Below are positions 54,141 through 64,000 of a stretch of 64,000 nt of DNA, piece after piece; positions within the stretch are counted from its first letter, which is position 1; every line of letters begins with the position of its first letter. The translations under genes were made by a program, and so were the position numbers. The stretch lies in NCBI GenBank assembly GCA_026418415.1, contig JAOABK010000006.1:16157-80156 (forward strand). The letters are read 5' to 3'. The notes under the pieces were generated by a model that searched no databases, had not been told where the DNA came from, and was given only the letters and a program-made list of their open reading frames with translations. The DNA is from Pseudomonadota bacterium (GTDB lineage Bacteria > CALINM01).

Positions 54141-54165
54141 AAAAAGAGCCCTCGAATGAGGGCTC
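54141..54165 (-). terminator. Intrinsic terminator of the rpoBC operon
   Basis: Read on the minus strand: GAGCCCTC, loop ATTC, GAGGGCTC, then TTTTT. A perfect 8-bp stem with a four-base loop lies eight bases after the rpoC stop and just before the cooC ribosome site, so cooC would depend on read-through or an unseen promoter. Confidence 0.88.
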
Positions 54166-54172
54166 CTAATTT

Positions 54173-57100
54173 TTATGCAGTTTTTAGATTACTACTATTA
54201 TGTTCCTCACCTTCTATTTCAAAATCAATATTTCTATATCTTGGTAAACCAGTACCAGCAGGTATTAATCTTCCAACTATAACATTTTCTTTTAAACCTC
54301 TTAAGAAATCAATTTTCCCTTCTACTGCTGCCTGTGTTAATACTTTAGTTGTTTCCTGGAATGAGGCGGCGGAAATAAAGCTGTCTGTACTTAAAGATGC
54401 TTTAGTAATACCATAAAATACAGGTTCAGCTGTTGCAGGTTTACCACCTTTCTCAATAACTTTAAAGTTTTCTTCTTTAAACACAAATTTATCAACAATA
54501 TCTCCCTCAAGGAACTTAGTATCGCCAGGATTTTTAATTTTAACTTTTCTTAACATTTGACGTACAATTATTTCAAAATGTTTGTCATTAATTTTAACAC
54601 CCTGTAATCTATAAACATTCTGTATCTCATCAACTAAAAACTTTGCTAAAGCTTCAATACCCAAAACTCTTAAAATATCATGAGGGTTTGGAGATCCTTC
54701 TATCAACTTTTCACCAGCCTTTATAAATTCTCCTTCACGAACTATAATATATTTACCCTTTGGTATAATATATTCCCTTGGTTCTCCTACCTCTGGTGTT
54801 ATAATGACCTTTCTTTTACCTTTGCTATCCTTTCCAAAGGAAACAAATCCATCGATCTCAGAGATAATCGCATATTTCTTTGGTTTTCTTGCCTCAAAAA
54901 GTTCGGCAACCCTTGGTAGACCTCCTGTGATGTCATGCTGTTTAGAGATTTCTCTTGGAAATTTAGCAATTATATCACCCGCTTTTACTTCCTGGCCCTC
55001 AACAACAGTTATCATTGCCTCAACTGGCAGATGATACCTCGCTTCCATGTTACTGCCAGGTATTTTTAATGTTTTGCCACCCGGGCCTTTTATAGAAATT
55101 CTTGGTCTTAAATTAGTATCTTTGTGTTCGAGAATTATTTTTTGTGACATACCTGTAACTTCATCAACCTGCTCTTTCATTGTAACGCCTTCAATTATAT
55201 CACCAAACTTAACAATACCTGATACCTCAGTAATTATTGGTATGAAATAGGGATCCCATTCTGCTACCTTCTGATTTGCAGAAACACTGTCTCCATCTTT
55301 TACAAGGAGTTTAGCTCCATAGATTATAGAGTATTTCTCACGTTCTCTACCAAACTTATCTAAAACCGCTATTTCACCATGTCGATTAATTACAACAAGA
55401 TTCCCTTCACTATCTGTTACTGTAGATACGTTATAAAACTTTATTTTACCCTCATTTCTTACTTCTAATGTATTTTTCTCAGCTTTAGCACCTGCAGTAC
55501 CACCAAGGTGGAATGTTCTCATTGTAAGCTGAGTACCAGGCTCACCAATAGATTGTGCTGCTATAATTCCTACAGCTTCACCAATATTAACTAAATGCCC
55601 CCTTGCTAAATCGCGTCCATAACATTTTACACATAACCCCCTCTTAGCATTGCAAGTAAGAGGTGATCTAACCTTAACTCTATCAAAACCAGCCTCTTCT
55701 ATCTTTTGTGCTATACTTTCAGTTATTTCTTGACCAGATTTAACAATAATTGTACCATCGTATGGATCGTAAAGGTCTTCAATAATAACTCTTCCAAGGA
55801 TACGTTCAGAAAGTCTCTCTTCAATTTCTCCAGCAGCGTTTATTAAATGTGTTACATATATTCCGTCTAACGTTCCACAATCTTCCATCGTTATAGTAAC
55901 ATCTTGAGCAACATCAACAAGCCTCCTTGTAAGATAACCTGCGTTAGAGGTTTTCAAAGCTGTATCTGCTAAACCTTTTCTAGCACCGTGAGTAGAAATA
56001 AAGTATTGTAAAACTGATAGTCCCTCTTTAAAGTTCGCAGTAATAGGTGTTTCAATAACCTGACCAGATGGTTTTGACATCAAACCTCTCATACCAGCAA
56101 GCTGTCTTATCTGCTGTGTACTTCCTCTTGCTCCTGAATCTGCCATTATATAAATTGAATTAAAGCTTTCTGTCTCGACCCTTTTACCATTTCTTTCAAT
56201 CGTCTCTTTTCTTAATTCATTCATCATCTCTTTAGTTATTTTCTCTGTCACACTCTGCCACAGGTCGAGTTTTTTATTGTATTTTTCACCTGCAGTAATA
56301 TGACCATGCGCGTACTGAGAGTCAATTTCTAAATCCTTTTTCATTCCATCTTCTATAATTTTACTTTTTTTGCTTGGTATCTTTAAATCATCAATACATA
56401 TTGATATTCCAGCCCTTTTTGCCATTTTGAAACCTAAATCTTTTAATCTATCTGCAAGAAGTACTGTAGCTTTCTGTCCGCAGTGTCTATAACAATAATC
56501 AATAAGATTGTTCAACTCTTTCTTGCCTAATACCTTATTCACTTGTGAGAATGGAATCTCGTTAGGAACAATTTCATATACCAAAACTCTTCCTACTGTA
56601 GTATCAATTAATTCATTGTTTATTCTAAGTTTTATTTTAGCATGTAAGTCAACTTCACCTGAATCGTAAGCAATTCTTACTTCTTCTACGTTAGCAAATA
56701 TCTTACCTTCTCCTCTTTCAAGAGGCCTTTCCCTTGTCATGTAATAAAGACCAAGAACTATATCCTGAGTCGGACCAATTATTGGTTTACCATTTGCTGG
56801 TGAAAGTATATTATTGGTAGACATCATTAAACAACGGGCTTCCGTTTGAGCTTCAATTGATAGAGGAATATGAACTGCCATCTGGTCCCCATCAAAATCT
56901 GCATTAAAAGCGGTACAGACAAGAGGATGTAGCTGAATTGCTTTACCTTCAATTAATATGGGTTCAAAAGCCTGAATTCCCAAGCGATGGAGGGTTGGTG
57001 CTCTGTTTAATAAAACTGGATGTTCGCGGGTAACTTCTTCTAAGGCATCCCAGACTTCAGGTCTTTCCTTCTCAACGATTTTTCTTATTGCCTTGATTGT

Positions 57101-58276
57101 TGAAGCAACACCCTTTTGCTCTAATTTCCAAAAGATAAAGGGTTTGAATAATTCAAGAGCCATTACTTTTGGCAATCCACACTGGTGCATCCTTAAATGT
57201 GGACCAACAACAATAACAGAACGTCCTGAATAATCAACTCTTTTACCAAGTAGATTTTGTCTAAATCTACCCTGCTTTCCTCTTATCATATCACTTAAAG
57301 ATTTTAGGGGTCTTTTATTACTGCCCTGAGCTGCTCTACCCCTCTTACCATTATCAAACAGAGTATCTACTGCTTCTTGAAGGATCCTTTTGTCATTTCT
57401 AATAACAATCTCTGGAGCATCTATTTCAATTAACTTCTTTAGTCTATTGTTTCTATTGATTACCCTTCTATAAAGCTCATTTAAATCAGAAGAACCAAAT
57501 CTACCACCATCAAGTTGTACAAGTGGTCTTAAATCAGGTGGCAAAACTGGTATAACGTCAAGTATCATCCATTCTGGTTTATTGCCAGAATTAATAAAAG
57601 CTTCTACCAACTTTAATCTTTTTGCAATTTTTTTTCTTTTTAGTTCAGATGGATCTTCCATCTCTGCTCTTAATTGTTTTGCTAATTCTTCAAGATCTAT
57701 TCTTTTTAATAGTTCTTTTATAGCTTCCGCACCCATACGAGCATCAAATGCCCCCTCGCCATAATCTTCAATCTTCATCCTATACTGTTCTTCTGTTAAC
57801 AATTCACCTTTTACAAGATCTGTATTTTTAGGGTCTATAACAACATAGGACTCGAAATATAAAATCTTTTCGAGTTGTTTTAACTGCATATCAAGCAACA
57901 AACCAATTCTACTGGGAAGACTTCTTAAAAACCATATATGTGCTACAGGTGCTGCGAGCTCAATATGTCCCATCCTTTCACGTCTAACCCTTGATTGAAT
58001 AACTTCTACACCACATCTTTCGCAAACAAGATTATGATGTTTTCTTCTTTTGTACTTACCGCAAATGCATTCATAATCCTTTATTGGGCCAAAAATCTTA
58101 GCGCAAAAAAGCCCATCCTTTTCTGGTTTTAAGGTTCGATAATTTAAAGTTTCTGGCTTTTTAACCTCTCCATATGACCATTCTCTAATCTTATCCGGAG
58201 AAGCTAACGATATCTTTATTGCATTAAAATCTTTTCTTTCTTCTTTGCTATCAGTAAAACTATAAATTGTATCCAC
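54173..58276 (-). CDS. rpoC: RNA polymerase beta' subunit
   Basis: A 1367-residue beta' subunit. Zinc finger 1 is [20 protein letters not shown] (about 69-88), the clamp and rudder follow, the catalytic magnesium site is [12 protein letters not shown] (about 460), the bridge and trigger loop lie near [15 protein letters not shown], and the second zinc site is [14 protein letters not shown]. The C-terminus ends with the usual omega-binding region. Starts at GTG 58276 with AAGGAGG upstream. Follows rpoB by 14 bases. Length is normal for a form without large lineage inserts. Confidence 0.97.
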   Translation of the reverse strand: MDTIYSFTDSKEERKDFNAIKISLASPDKIREWSYGEVKKPETLNYRTLKPEKDGLFCAKIFGPIKDYECICGKYKRRKHHNLVCERCGVEVIQSRVRRERMGHIELAAPVAHIWFLRSLPSRIGLLLDMQLKQLEKILYFESYVVIDPKNTDLVKGELLTEEQYRMKIEDYGEGAFDARMGAEAIKELLKRIDLEELAKQLRAEMEDPSELKRKKIAKRLKLVEAFINSGNKPEWMILDVIPVLPPDLRPLVQLDGGRFGSSDLNELYRRVINRNNRLKKLIEIDAPEIVIRNDKRILQEAVDTLFDNGKRGRAAQGSNKRPLKSLSDMIRGKQGRFRQNLLGKRVDYSGRSVIVVGPHLRMHQCGLPKVMALELFKPFIFWKLEQKGVASTIKAIRKIVEKERPEVWDALEEVTREHPVLLNRAPTLHRLGIQAFEPILIEGKAIQLHPLVCTAFNADFDGDQMAVHIPLSIEAQTEARCLMMSTNNILSPANGKPIIGPTQDIVLGLYYMTRERPLERGEGKIFANVEEVRIAYDSGEVDLHAKIKLRINNELIDTTVGRVLVYEIVPNEIPFSQVNKVLGKKELNNLIDYCYRHCGQKATVLLADRLKDLGFKMAKRAGISICIDDLKIPSKKSKIIEDGMKKDLEIDSQYAHGHITAGEKYNKKLDLWQSVTEKITKEMMNELRKETIERNGKRVETESFNSIYIMADSGARGSTQQIRQLAGMRGLMSKPSGQVIETPITANFKEGLSVLQYFISTHGARKGLADTALKTSNAGYLTRRLVDVAQDVTITMEDCGTLDGIYVTHLINAAGEIEERLSERILGRVIIEDLYDPYDGTIIVKSGQEITESIAQKIEEAGFDRVKVRSPLTCNAKRGLCVKCYGRDLARGHLVNIGEAVGIIAAQSIGEPGTQLTMRTFHLGGTAGAKAEKNTLEVRNEGKIKFYNVSTVTDSEGNLVVINRHGEIAVLDKFGREREKYSIIYGAKLLVKDGDSVSANQKVAEWDPYFIPIITEVSGIVKFGDIIEGVTMKEQVDEVTGMSQKIILEHKDTNLRPRISIKGPGGKTLKIPGSNMEARYHLPVEAMITVVEGQEVKAGDIIAKFPREISKQHDITGGLPRVAELFEARKPKKYAIISEIDGFVSFGKDSKGKRKVIITPEVGEPREYIIPKGKYIIVREGEFIKAGEKLIEGSPNPHDILRVLGIEALAKFLVDEIQNVYRLQGVKINDKHFEIIVRQMLRKVKIKNPGDTKFLEGDIVDKFVFKEENFKVIEKGGKPATAEPVFYGITKASLSTDSFISAASFQETTKVLTQAAVEGKIDFLRGLKENVIVGRLIPAGTGLPRYRNIDFEIEGEEHNSSNLKTA

Positions 58277-58290
58277 AGATTGCCTCCTTA

Positions 58291-61200
58291 TTAATCTTCT
58301 TCTTTATCTTCTATCTTTAATAATTCAACATCAAGAGCGAGGCTTCTTAGTTCTTTAATCAACACATTAAAAGATTCAGGTATATTAGGCTCAGGAATAT
58401 TGTCGCCTTTCACAATAGCATTATAGACGTTTGCTCTACCCGTAATATCATCTGACTTAACAGTTAAGAACTCCTGTAATGTATATGCTGCTCCATATGC
58501 CTCTAATGCCCATACTTCCATTTCTCCCAATCTCTGTCCACCAAAGTGAGCCTTACCACCAAGTGGTTGCTGAGTAACGAGTGAGTAGGGTCCAATAGAA
58601 CGAGCATGTACTTTATCATCTACAAGATGGTGGAGCTTTAACATGTACATATAACCTACTGTGACTTTCTGATGAAAGGGTTCTCCTGTCTTACCGTCAT
58701 AAAGGGTTATCTGTCCTGATTCAGGTAATCCAGCATTAACTAACATACTTTTTATTTCATTTTCGTTTGCACCTTCGAATACTGGCGTTGATACAAAAAA
58801 ACCTTTTTCAGTTAGTTCTCTCGCCACATTGTAAAGGGAATCCTCATCAATCTCATCAATAATTTTTGACATTCTTGGTGAATCATAAAGCTTTTTCAAT
58901 TCTTCTCTTAGTTTCTTTGGAGTTTCTGTCAGGAAATCTTTTATTTTTTTACCTAACTCTTTAGCAGCCCAACCTAAATGGCACTCAAGGATCTGTCCCA
59001 CATTCATACGAGAAGGAACACCAAGGGGGTTTAGAACCATATCTATAGGTGTACCATCACTAAGGAAAGGCATATCTTCTTCAGGCACAATAATAGAAAC
59101 AACACCCTTATTTCCATGTCTTCCCGCCATTTTATCACCTGGGGCTAATTTTCTTTTTATTGCAACATATACTTTTACTTGTTTTAGCACACCAGGTGGT
59201 AATTCATCACTTTTTTTCATCTTATTAATTTTTTCTCTAAACATCATCTCAACGGATTCAATTTTATCCTTTAACTTGTCAAACAACTCTTTTACCAATC
59301 TTTCGTATTCTGCGTTTTGTTGAAGTGAAATATTTTCCCATTCTTCTGGAGCAAGCTTATTTAATACCTCCTCGGTTATCTCCTTACCCTTTTGAAGTAT
59401 TACATTATCATTTGCATCTGTTAATTTATGAGCCACTTTCTTACCAATCAATAACTTCTTTACCTTTTCATAACACTGCTCTTTTAAAACCCTTATTTCA
59501 TCTTCTTTATCTCTCATTAATCTTTCTAATTCTTTATCTTCTATATCTTTTGTTCTTTCGTCTTTTTCTACATTCTTTCTTGAAAAGACTTTGGTATCAA
59601 TCACAATTCCCTCTATTCCTGGAGGAACCCTCAAAGATGTATCTTTCATGTCATTAGCTTTTTCACCAAATATCGCCTTAAGAAGCTTTTCTTCTGGAGA
59701 CAATTGAGTCTCGCCTTTAGGAGTTACCTTACCAACAAGAATATCACCTGGTTTAACTTCAGCACCTATTTTAATAATTCCATCATTATCAAGATTTTTT
59801 AAAGCATCTTCACCAGCATTGGGGATATCTCTTGTTATCTCTTCTTTACCTACTTTAACATCTCTTGCACTTACCTCAAATTCTTCTATATGTATAGAAG
59901 TATAAACATCATCTTTAACAAGTCTTTCACTAATAACAATTGAGTCTTCAAAGTTATACCCTTCCCAGGGCATGAAAGCAACCAATATATTTCTTCCTAA
60001 TGCAAGCTCAGGACCATCTGTTGCAAATCCATAAGCGATAACTTGACCCTTTTTAACTTTTTGTCCCTTGTTTACCATGGGTCTCTGGTTTATACATGTA
60101 TTTTGATTTGTTTTTCTAAACTTTATTAAGTTATAAATATCGATATTAGAATCACTGTTATTAGCATTCTCAGTAGACTTTATAACAATTCTTGTAGCAT
60201 CAACACTTTCTACTATGCCATCTCTTTTTGCAATAACCACTGCACCAGAGTCTTTTGCAACAATATATTCCATTCCTGTTCCTACTAATGGCGCTTCTGG
60301 ATTTATTAATGGTACAGCTTGTCTTTGCATATTAGAACCCATTAACGCCCTATTTGCATCATCGTGCTCTAAAAAGGGTATTAGTGAGGCAGCAACACTT
60401 ACAACCTGTTTAGGAGAAACGTCCATATAAGATATTTCTTCAGGTTTTTTAGTAACAAATTCTCCGGAAAGTCTTGCTAATACAAGATCTGTTGCAAATC
60501 TACCCTCTTCATCAAGTGGTGCATTTGCTTGTGCTATTACATGTTTCTCTTCTTCTAATGCAGATAAATACTTAACTTCATTTGTAACTACTCCATCCTT
60601 CACAACCCTATAGGGAGTTTCGATAAAGCCAAAGTCATTAACCCTTGCATACGTGCTAAGTGATGTTATTAATCCAATATTAGGACCTTCTGGAGTTTCA
60701 ATCGGACAGATTCTACCATAATGAGTAGGATGAACATCTCTAACCTCAAATCCTGCTCGTTCTCTTGATAGACCACCTGGACCAAGAGCACTTAATCTTC
60801 TTTTATGTGTTACCTCTGACAGAGGATTGGTTTGATCCATAAACTGTGAAAGCTGACTGCTACCAAAAAATTCCTTTAAGATTGCTGTAACTGGTTTTGC
60901 ATTTATTAATTCTTGAGGCATAGCAGTTTCTATATCTGGATGGAGACTCATTTTTTCCTTTACTTGTTTTTCTAATCTTACCAATCCCATTCTAAATTGA
61001 TTTTCAACCAGCTCTCCTACAGTTTTGACACGTCTATTTCCTAAATGATCAATATCATCTGCTGAACCCTTTCCATTCTTTAGATTTAATAAATGCTCTA
61101 CTATTTTAATAATATCATCATTTGTTAAAACACAATGATCAAGAGGAACATCAAGTTTAAACTTATAATTAAATTTCAGTCTACCAACGGGAGATAAATC

Positions 61201-62400
61201 ATATCTATCGGGATCAAAAAAAAGTGATTGGAAATATTGTTTAGCAACTTCTTCAGTGACAGGCTCGTTAGGTTTAAGTTTTCTATAAATTTCAACTAAA
61301 GCATCCTTTTGTGTTAAGTTTTTATCTTGAAGCAAAGTATCTCTTATTGAAGCACTAACATTTACTCCATCGATGTATATAATTGAGAACTCGTTTATAC
61401 CCGATTGTATTATTTTATCATAGATATCTTCAGTTAACATTTCATTACATAATGCTATTATTTCGCCTGTTTTGGGATTCTTTATGTCATAAGCAACAAC
61501 TTTATTTAGTAATTCTTCTTTTGTTATTTCAATTTCTTTCAAACCAGATGTTATAATTCTTTTAAGATTTCCCTTAGTAAATTTTCCACCCTTTTTAATG
61601 ATTATTTCACCTTTTGGAGAGACAATATCTTGCAATACTCTTTGACCTTCTAATACGTCTGGCTGAATTTCTTTATAAATCTTTCCATCTCTTATTGTTA
61701 TTTTCTCAGCTTTGTAAAAGGTGTTTAAAATGTTTTCGTTTGATAATCCAAGAGCTTTTAAAAATGTAGTTACATAAAATCTTTTTTTCCTATCTATTCT
61801 AACAAAAAGAAGGTCTTTCTGATCGAACTCAAAGTCAAGCCATGATCCCCTAATAGGAATTACCCTAGCAGTATATTGTTTCCTTCCTGTTACTTGATTT
61901 TTTTGTTTCTCCTCTTCGAAAAAAACACCGGGAGAACGATGAAGTTGATTTATAATTACCCTTTCTGTACCATTTATTATAAAAGTTCCATTCTCTGTCA
62001 TTAAAGGAATTTCACCAAAATAAATTTCTTGTTCTTTAAAAGTTTTTATATCACCCGGTTTTCCATCATTGTCTTCTCTGATAAGCAACCTTACTGTAAT
62101 TTTTAACGTAGCTGAATAAGAAAGTCCCTTTATTCTTGCTTCTTCTTCTGAGTATTTAGGTTCTTCTAATTTGTAGTCTACAAATTCAATAGTATATTTA
62201 CCAGTAATATCGTGTATTGGAAAGACACTTAGAAAGGCTCCAAGTAACCCCTTTTTTCTTGCTGAATTAGAAGTATCTTTCTCAAGAAAATTTTTATAAG
62301 ATGTTTTTTGTATATCCAATAAATAAGGTACATCTAAAACTACTGGGATTTTTGAAAAATCCTTTCTTAATCTCCCATAAAAGTTTGTTTGTTTAATCAT
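58291..62400 (-). CDS. rpoB: RNA polymerase beta subunit
   Basis: A 1369-residue beta subunit. The N-terminus [22 protein letters not shown] is usual; the rifampicin region reads [30 protein letters not shown] (here in parts [13 protein letters not shown] and [13 protein letters not shown]). The D, H and S residues linked to rifampicin resistance in E. coli are the sensitive forms. The HGNKGV and [30 protein letters not shown] blocks are intact in parts. AAGGAGA lies about 10 bases before the ATG. Confidence 0.97.
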   Translation of the reverse strand: MIKQTNFYGRLRKDFSKIPVVLDVPYLLDIQKTSYKNFLEKDTSNSARKKGLLGAFLSVFPIHDITGKYTIEFVDYKLEEPKYSEEEARIKGLSYSATLKITVRLLIREDNDGKPGDIKTFKEQEIYFGEIPLMTENGTFIINGTERVIINQLHRSPGVFFEEEKQKNQVTGRKQYTARVIPIRGSWLDFEFDQKDLLFVRIDRKKRFYVTTFLKALGLSNENILNTFYKAEKITIRDGKIYKEIQPDVLEGQRVLQDIVSPKGEIIIKKGGKFTKGNLKRIITSGLKEIEITKEELLNKVVAYDIKNPKTGEIIALCNEMLTEDIYDKIIQSGINEFSIIYIDGVNVSASIRDTLLQDKNLTQKDALVEIYRKLKPNEPVTEEVAKQYFQSLFFDPDRYDLSPVGRLKFNYKFKLDVPLDHCVLTNDDIIKIVEHLLNLKNGKGSADDIDHLGNRRVKTVGELVENQFRMGLVRLEKQVKEKMSLHPDIETAMPQELINAKPVTAILKEFFGSSQLSQFMDQTNPLSEVTHKRRLSALGPGGLSRERAGFEVRDVHPTHYGRICPIETPEGPNIGLITSLSTYARVNDFGFIETPYRVVKDGVVTNEVKYLSALEEEKHVIAQANAPLDEEGRFATDLVLARLSGEFVTKKPEEISYMDVSPKQVVSVAASLIPFLEHDDANRALMGSNMQRQAVPLINPEAPLVGTGMEYIVAKDSGAVVIAKRDGIVESVDATRIVIKSTENANNSDSNIDIYNLIKFRKTNQNTCINQRPMVNKGQKVKKGQVIAYGFATDGPELALGRNILVAFMPWEGYNFEDSIVISERLVKDDVYTSIHIEEFEVSARDVKVGKEEITRDIPNAGEDALKNLDNDGIIKIGAEVKPGDILVGKVTPKGETQLSPEEKLLKAIFGEKANDMKDTSLRVPPGIEGIVIDTKVFSRKNVEKDERTKDIEDKELERLMRDKEDEIRVLKEQCYEKVKKLLIGKKVAHKLTDANDNVILQKGKEITEEVLNKLAPEEWENISLQQNAEYERLVKELFDKLKDKIESVEMMFREKINKMKKSDELPPGVLKQVKVYVAIKRKLAPGDKMAGRHGNKGVVSIIVPEEDMPFLSDGTPIDMVLNPLGVPSRMNVGQILECHLGWAAKELGKKIKDFLTETPKKLREELKKLYDSPRMSKIIDEIDEDSLYNVARELTEKGFFVSTPVFEGANENEIKSMLVNAGLPESGQITLYDGKTGEPFHQKVTVGYMYMLKLHHLVDDKVHARSIGPYSLVTQQPLGGKAHFGGQRLGEMEVWALEAYGAAYTLQEFLTVKSDDITGRANVYNAIVKGDNIPEPNIPESFNVLIKELRSLALDVELLKIEDKEED

Positions 62401-62474
62401 AAGCGAGGATTCTCCTTGTGATTTTTTGGAGGTTTATATTGTTTATTACGATATTTCTAATCATATGAAAAAGC

Positions 62475-62498
62475 TTCGGGAGTTTTGAAGCTCCCGAA
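62475..62498 (-). terminator. Attenuator-like hairpin between rplL and rpoB
   Basis: Minus strand: TTCGGGAG pairs with CTCCCGAA around the loop CTTCAAAA, then GCTTTTTC. It starts 15 bases after the rplL stop and lies in the 113-base rplL-rpoB gap. E. coli has an attenuator at the same place, which keeps RNA polymerase below ribosomal protein levels. Confidence 0.72.
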
Positions 62499-62513
62499 AC
62501 TAATTTAAGAATA

Positions 62514-62903
62514 CTATTTAACTTCAGCTTTAGCACCAACTTCTTCTAACTTTTTCTTTCCAGCTAATGCTTCATCTTTTGGAACGCCAGTTTTAACAAC
62601 CTTAGGTGCTCCTTCAACTAAGTCTTTTGCTTCTTTTAGACCCAAGTTTGTTAACTCTCTAACTACCTTAATTACTTTGATCTTATCAGCACCTGCATCT
62701 GTAAGTATCAAATCAAACTCTGTTTTTTCTTCTTCCTGGGCAGCAGGTGCAGCTGCTCCGGGAGCAGCAGTAACAGCTGCAACAGCAACAGGCGCTGCTG
62801 CAGATACACCAAACTTCTCTTCTAATTCTTTTACAAACTCCGCTAATTCTAAAACTGACATGTTTTCAATAAACTTAATTACATCTTCTTTTGTAATTGA
62901 CAT
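62514..62903 (-). CDS. rplL: Ribosomal protein L7/L12
   Basis: A 129-residue stalk protein. The N-terminal dimer domain (1-31) is joined by an Ala/Pro-rich hinge (about 35-58) to the C-terminal factor-binding domain with [18 protein letters not shown] in parts and [21 protein letters not shown] precedes the ATG. Four to six copies bind L10, encoded just upstream, and recruit translation GTPases. Confidence 0.97.
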   Translation of the reverse strand: MSITKEDVIKFIENMSVLELAEFVKELEEKFGVSAAAPVAVAAVTAAPGAAAPAAQEEEKTEFDLILTDAGADKIKVIKVVRELTNLGLKEAKDLVEGAPKVVKTGVPKDEALAGKKKLEEVGAKAEVK

Positions 62904-62922
62904 TTAACATCTCCTCCTATTT

Positions 62923-63441
62923 TTAACTTGATTTTTTTTCTTTAATTGCATTAAGAACGTTTAGAAAACTTCTCGGTACTCCTGCTAAAACATTAACCAA
63001 TCCGTTCATCGGTGATTTTAAACTACCAAGCATTTTAGCAAGCAACTCTTCTCTTGAAGGTAAAGTAGCTAAAACATTTAAATCCTTATCAGAGATAATT
63101 TTTTCCTTAATAGCTCCTGCAACAAACTCTGCTTTCTGCTGTTCCTTAAGAAAGGAACTCAACATCTTAGCAGGCACGACGGGATCATTATAAGCCCATA
63201 GAGTCACAATTGGTCCTTCAAAATAGTTAGTAAGATTTGAGTAAGGAGTTTCTTTTACAGCAATTTTAGATAAAGTATTCTTAGCTACTTTTACTTCAAC
63301 ATTAACTGATTTCATTTTTTTTCTCAAATCAGTCATCTCAGCTACTGTCAAGCCCTTATTTTTCAATAAGATTGAAAGGGTTGCTTTTTCATAGCGAGAT
63401 TTTAAATTCTGAACAATTATTGGTTTGATTTCCTTCTTCAA
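62923..63441 (-). CDS. rplJ: Ribosomal protein L10
   Basis: A 172-residue stalk base protein. I start it at TTG 63441 because AAAGGGAGGTGAA lies just upstream and the family begins KKEIKPIIVQNL; the frame remains open to 63501, but that extension reads through the L10 leader hairpin. Marks are LSILLKNKGLTVAEMTDLRKK (in parts) and VKVAKNTLSKIA, and the C-terminal L12-binding helix (VNVLAGVPRSFLNVLNAI). Confidence 0.94.
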   Translation of the reverse strand: MKKEIKPIIVQNLKSRYEKATLSILLKNKGLTVAEMTDLRKKMKSVNVEVKVAKNTLSKIAVKETPYSNLTNYFEGPIVTLWAYNDPVVPAKMLSSFLKEQQKAEFVAGAIKEKIISDKDLNVLATLPSREELLAKMLGSLKSPMNGLVNVLAGVPRSFLNVLNAIKEKKSS

Positions 63442-63571
63442 TCTGATTTCACCTCCCTTTATAAATTTTTTGAAGACGGGAGGAAATTTATGTACTTTCA
63501 ATCCCGTCTCAGCAGGCCCTTTCGATTAAACACCTAAATGGTGTACCTGCTATCTCTGACAAAGACCAAAG
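63442..63571 (-). ncRNA. Ribosomal protein L10 leader (autoregulatory mRNA element)
   Basis: The gap between rplA and rplJ carries the L10 leader pattern. On the minus strand, TTTGTCAGAGATAGCAGG (bulged kink-turn side) pairs through AGCAGG (63551-63546) with CCTGCT (63516-63511), enclosing a small hairpin CACC/GGTG. A second stem GACGGGA with TCCCGTC (63508-63502 with 63481-63475) precedes the ribosome site at 63448-63460. In other bacteria, L10-L12 complex binds this element and blocks translation of rplJ and rplL. Confidence 0.8.
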
Positions 63572-64000
63572 TTATTTAAACATAGTCCTTAATGAAACTG
63601 TGTCTATTTTAATACCTGGCCCCATTGTGCTACTGATTGCACATTTTCTAAGATAAATACCTTTACTTGTGGACGGTTTTAACTTAATAACCGTATCTAA
63701 CAGAGCTAAAAAATTTTCTTTTATTTTTTCCTTTCCAAAGGAAACCTTTCCAATGGGTGCGTGAATTATACCAGCTTTATCAACCTTAAACTCTATTTTT
63801 CCAGCCTTTAACTCTTTTACAGCCTTTGCAACATCAAATGTTACGGTTCCAACTTTAGGATTTGGCATTAATCCTCTTGGACCTAATATCTTACCTAACT
63901 TTCCTACTAATCCCATTATATCTGGTGTGGCAACAGTTTTATCAAATTCAAGCCAGCCTTGTTGAATTTTTTCAACTAAATCTTCTGCACCTACATAATC
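63572..64000 (-). CDS. rplA: Ribosomal protein L1 (5' partial)
   Basis: C-terminal 142 residues of L1; the gene runs off the right edge, and the ATG at 63916 is internal. Visible marks are the [15 protein letters not shown] block (about 37-51 of the visible part) and [17 protein letters not shown]1 forms the E-site stalk and represses its own operon in many bacteria. It is followed by the L10 leader, rplJ and rplL, the classical order. Confidence 0.96.
   Translation of the reverse strand, partial: DYVGAEDLVEKIQQGWLEFDKTVATPDIMGLVGKLGKILGPRGLMPNPKVGTVTFDVAKAVKELKAGKIEFKVDKAGIIHAPIGKVSFGKEKIKENFLALLDTVIKLKPSTSKGIYLRKCAISSTMGPGIKIDTVSLRTMFK

Noticed and set aside
54156-62907. Many open frames antisense to rpoC, rpoB and rplL
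   Set aside because: They lie wholly inside strongly conserved genes, have no ribosome sites and encode low-complexity Leu/Ser/Phe-rich text.
63442-63501. Twenty extra residues at the N-terminus of L10
   Set aside because: The reading passes through the leader hairpin, and a strong ribosome site lies just before TTG 63441.
1-64000. tRNA, rRNA, CRISPR arrays and transposons
   Set aside because: Gaps between genes were read; none has a cloverleaf, direct repeats with spacers, transposase motifs or terminal inverted repeats.

Overview
The window is AT-rich (about one third G+C by eye), almost completely coding, and comes from a Gram-negative bacterium that makes heptose- and Kdo-containing lipopolysaccharide, a type IV pilus, sigma-54 and alpha2-beta2 glycyl-tRNA synthetase. 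The gene content, low G+C and Lys/Ile-rich proteins suggest a Deferribacterota-like lineage (Calditerrivibrio/Deferribacter type). That placement is an impression from gene content, not a result. I see no mobile elements, CRISPR arrays, rRNA or tRNA genes, and no gap over 300 bases; the longest non-coding stretch is the L10 leader of about 130 bases.

Layout. (1) 3-16013, plus strand: outer-membrane and lipid A operon: bamA (partial), ompH/skp, lpxD, fabZ, lpxA, a GnnA-like oxidoreductase, lpxB, msbA, a DUF374 (LpxJ-like) acyltransferase, waaA, lpxK, gmhB, a 57-residue Trm112-type protein, waaF, then a cassette of PAP2/GT-C fusion, ArnC-like GT2 and UPF0104 membrane protein that looks like polyprenyl-linked sugar decoration of the lipid. 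(2) 16000-27695, plus: an MSHA-like type IV pilus locus: major pilin with its own promoter and terminator, a GT-C/TPR membrane protein that appears to start at ATA, four minor pilins, a secreted MshQ-position protein, ExeA/MshM-like ATPase, MshN-like TPR protein, then PilM, N, O, P and a short PilQ/MshL secretin. The extension motor, platform protein and prepilin peptidase are not here. (3) 27692-33923, minus: a radical SAM gene followed by a livKHMGF branched-chain amino acid ABC transporter, with an attenuator-like hairpin after livK. (4) 34009-37108, plus: lptC, lptA, lptB, rpoN. (5) 37171-47060, minus: ntrY-like kinase, a degenerate NtrX-like regulator, recO; then glyQ, glyS, ppdK from a separate promoter. 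(6) 47106-53347, plus: beta-CASP RNase-like protein, ispG, proS, pyrF, rlmB, a small membrane protein and a small diheme cytochrome c. (7) 53355-64000, minus: rplA (partial), L10 leader, rplJ, rplL, rpoB, rpoC, terminator, then cooC.

Together, regions 1 and 4 supply most of outer-membrane biogenesis: Bam, periplasmic chaperone, lipid A synthesis, flipping and Lpt transport. LpxC, an LpxH/LpxI/LpxG pyrophosphatase, Kdo synthesis and LptDEFG must lie elsewhere.

The observations I rate highest are: an NtrX-like regulator that has lost GAFTGA, the Walker B acids, the arginine finger and the sensor II arginine; six genes whose ATG lies 6-14 bases after a sigma-70-like -10 box with no Shine-Dalgarno, suggesting leaderless or near-leaderless mRNAs; a membrane-protein gene whose only plausible start is ATA; the MSHA-like cluster without its motor; and the lipid-decoration cassette with a phosphatase fused to a glycosyltransferase.
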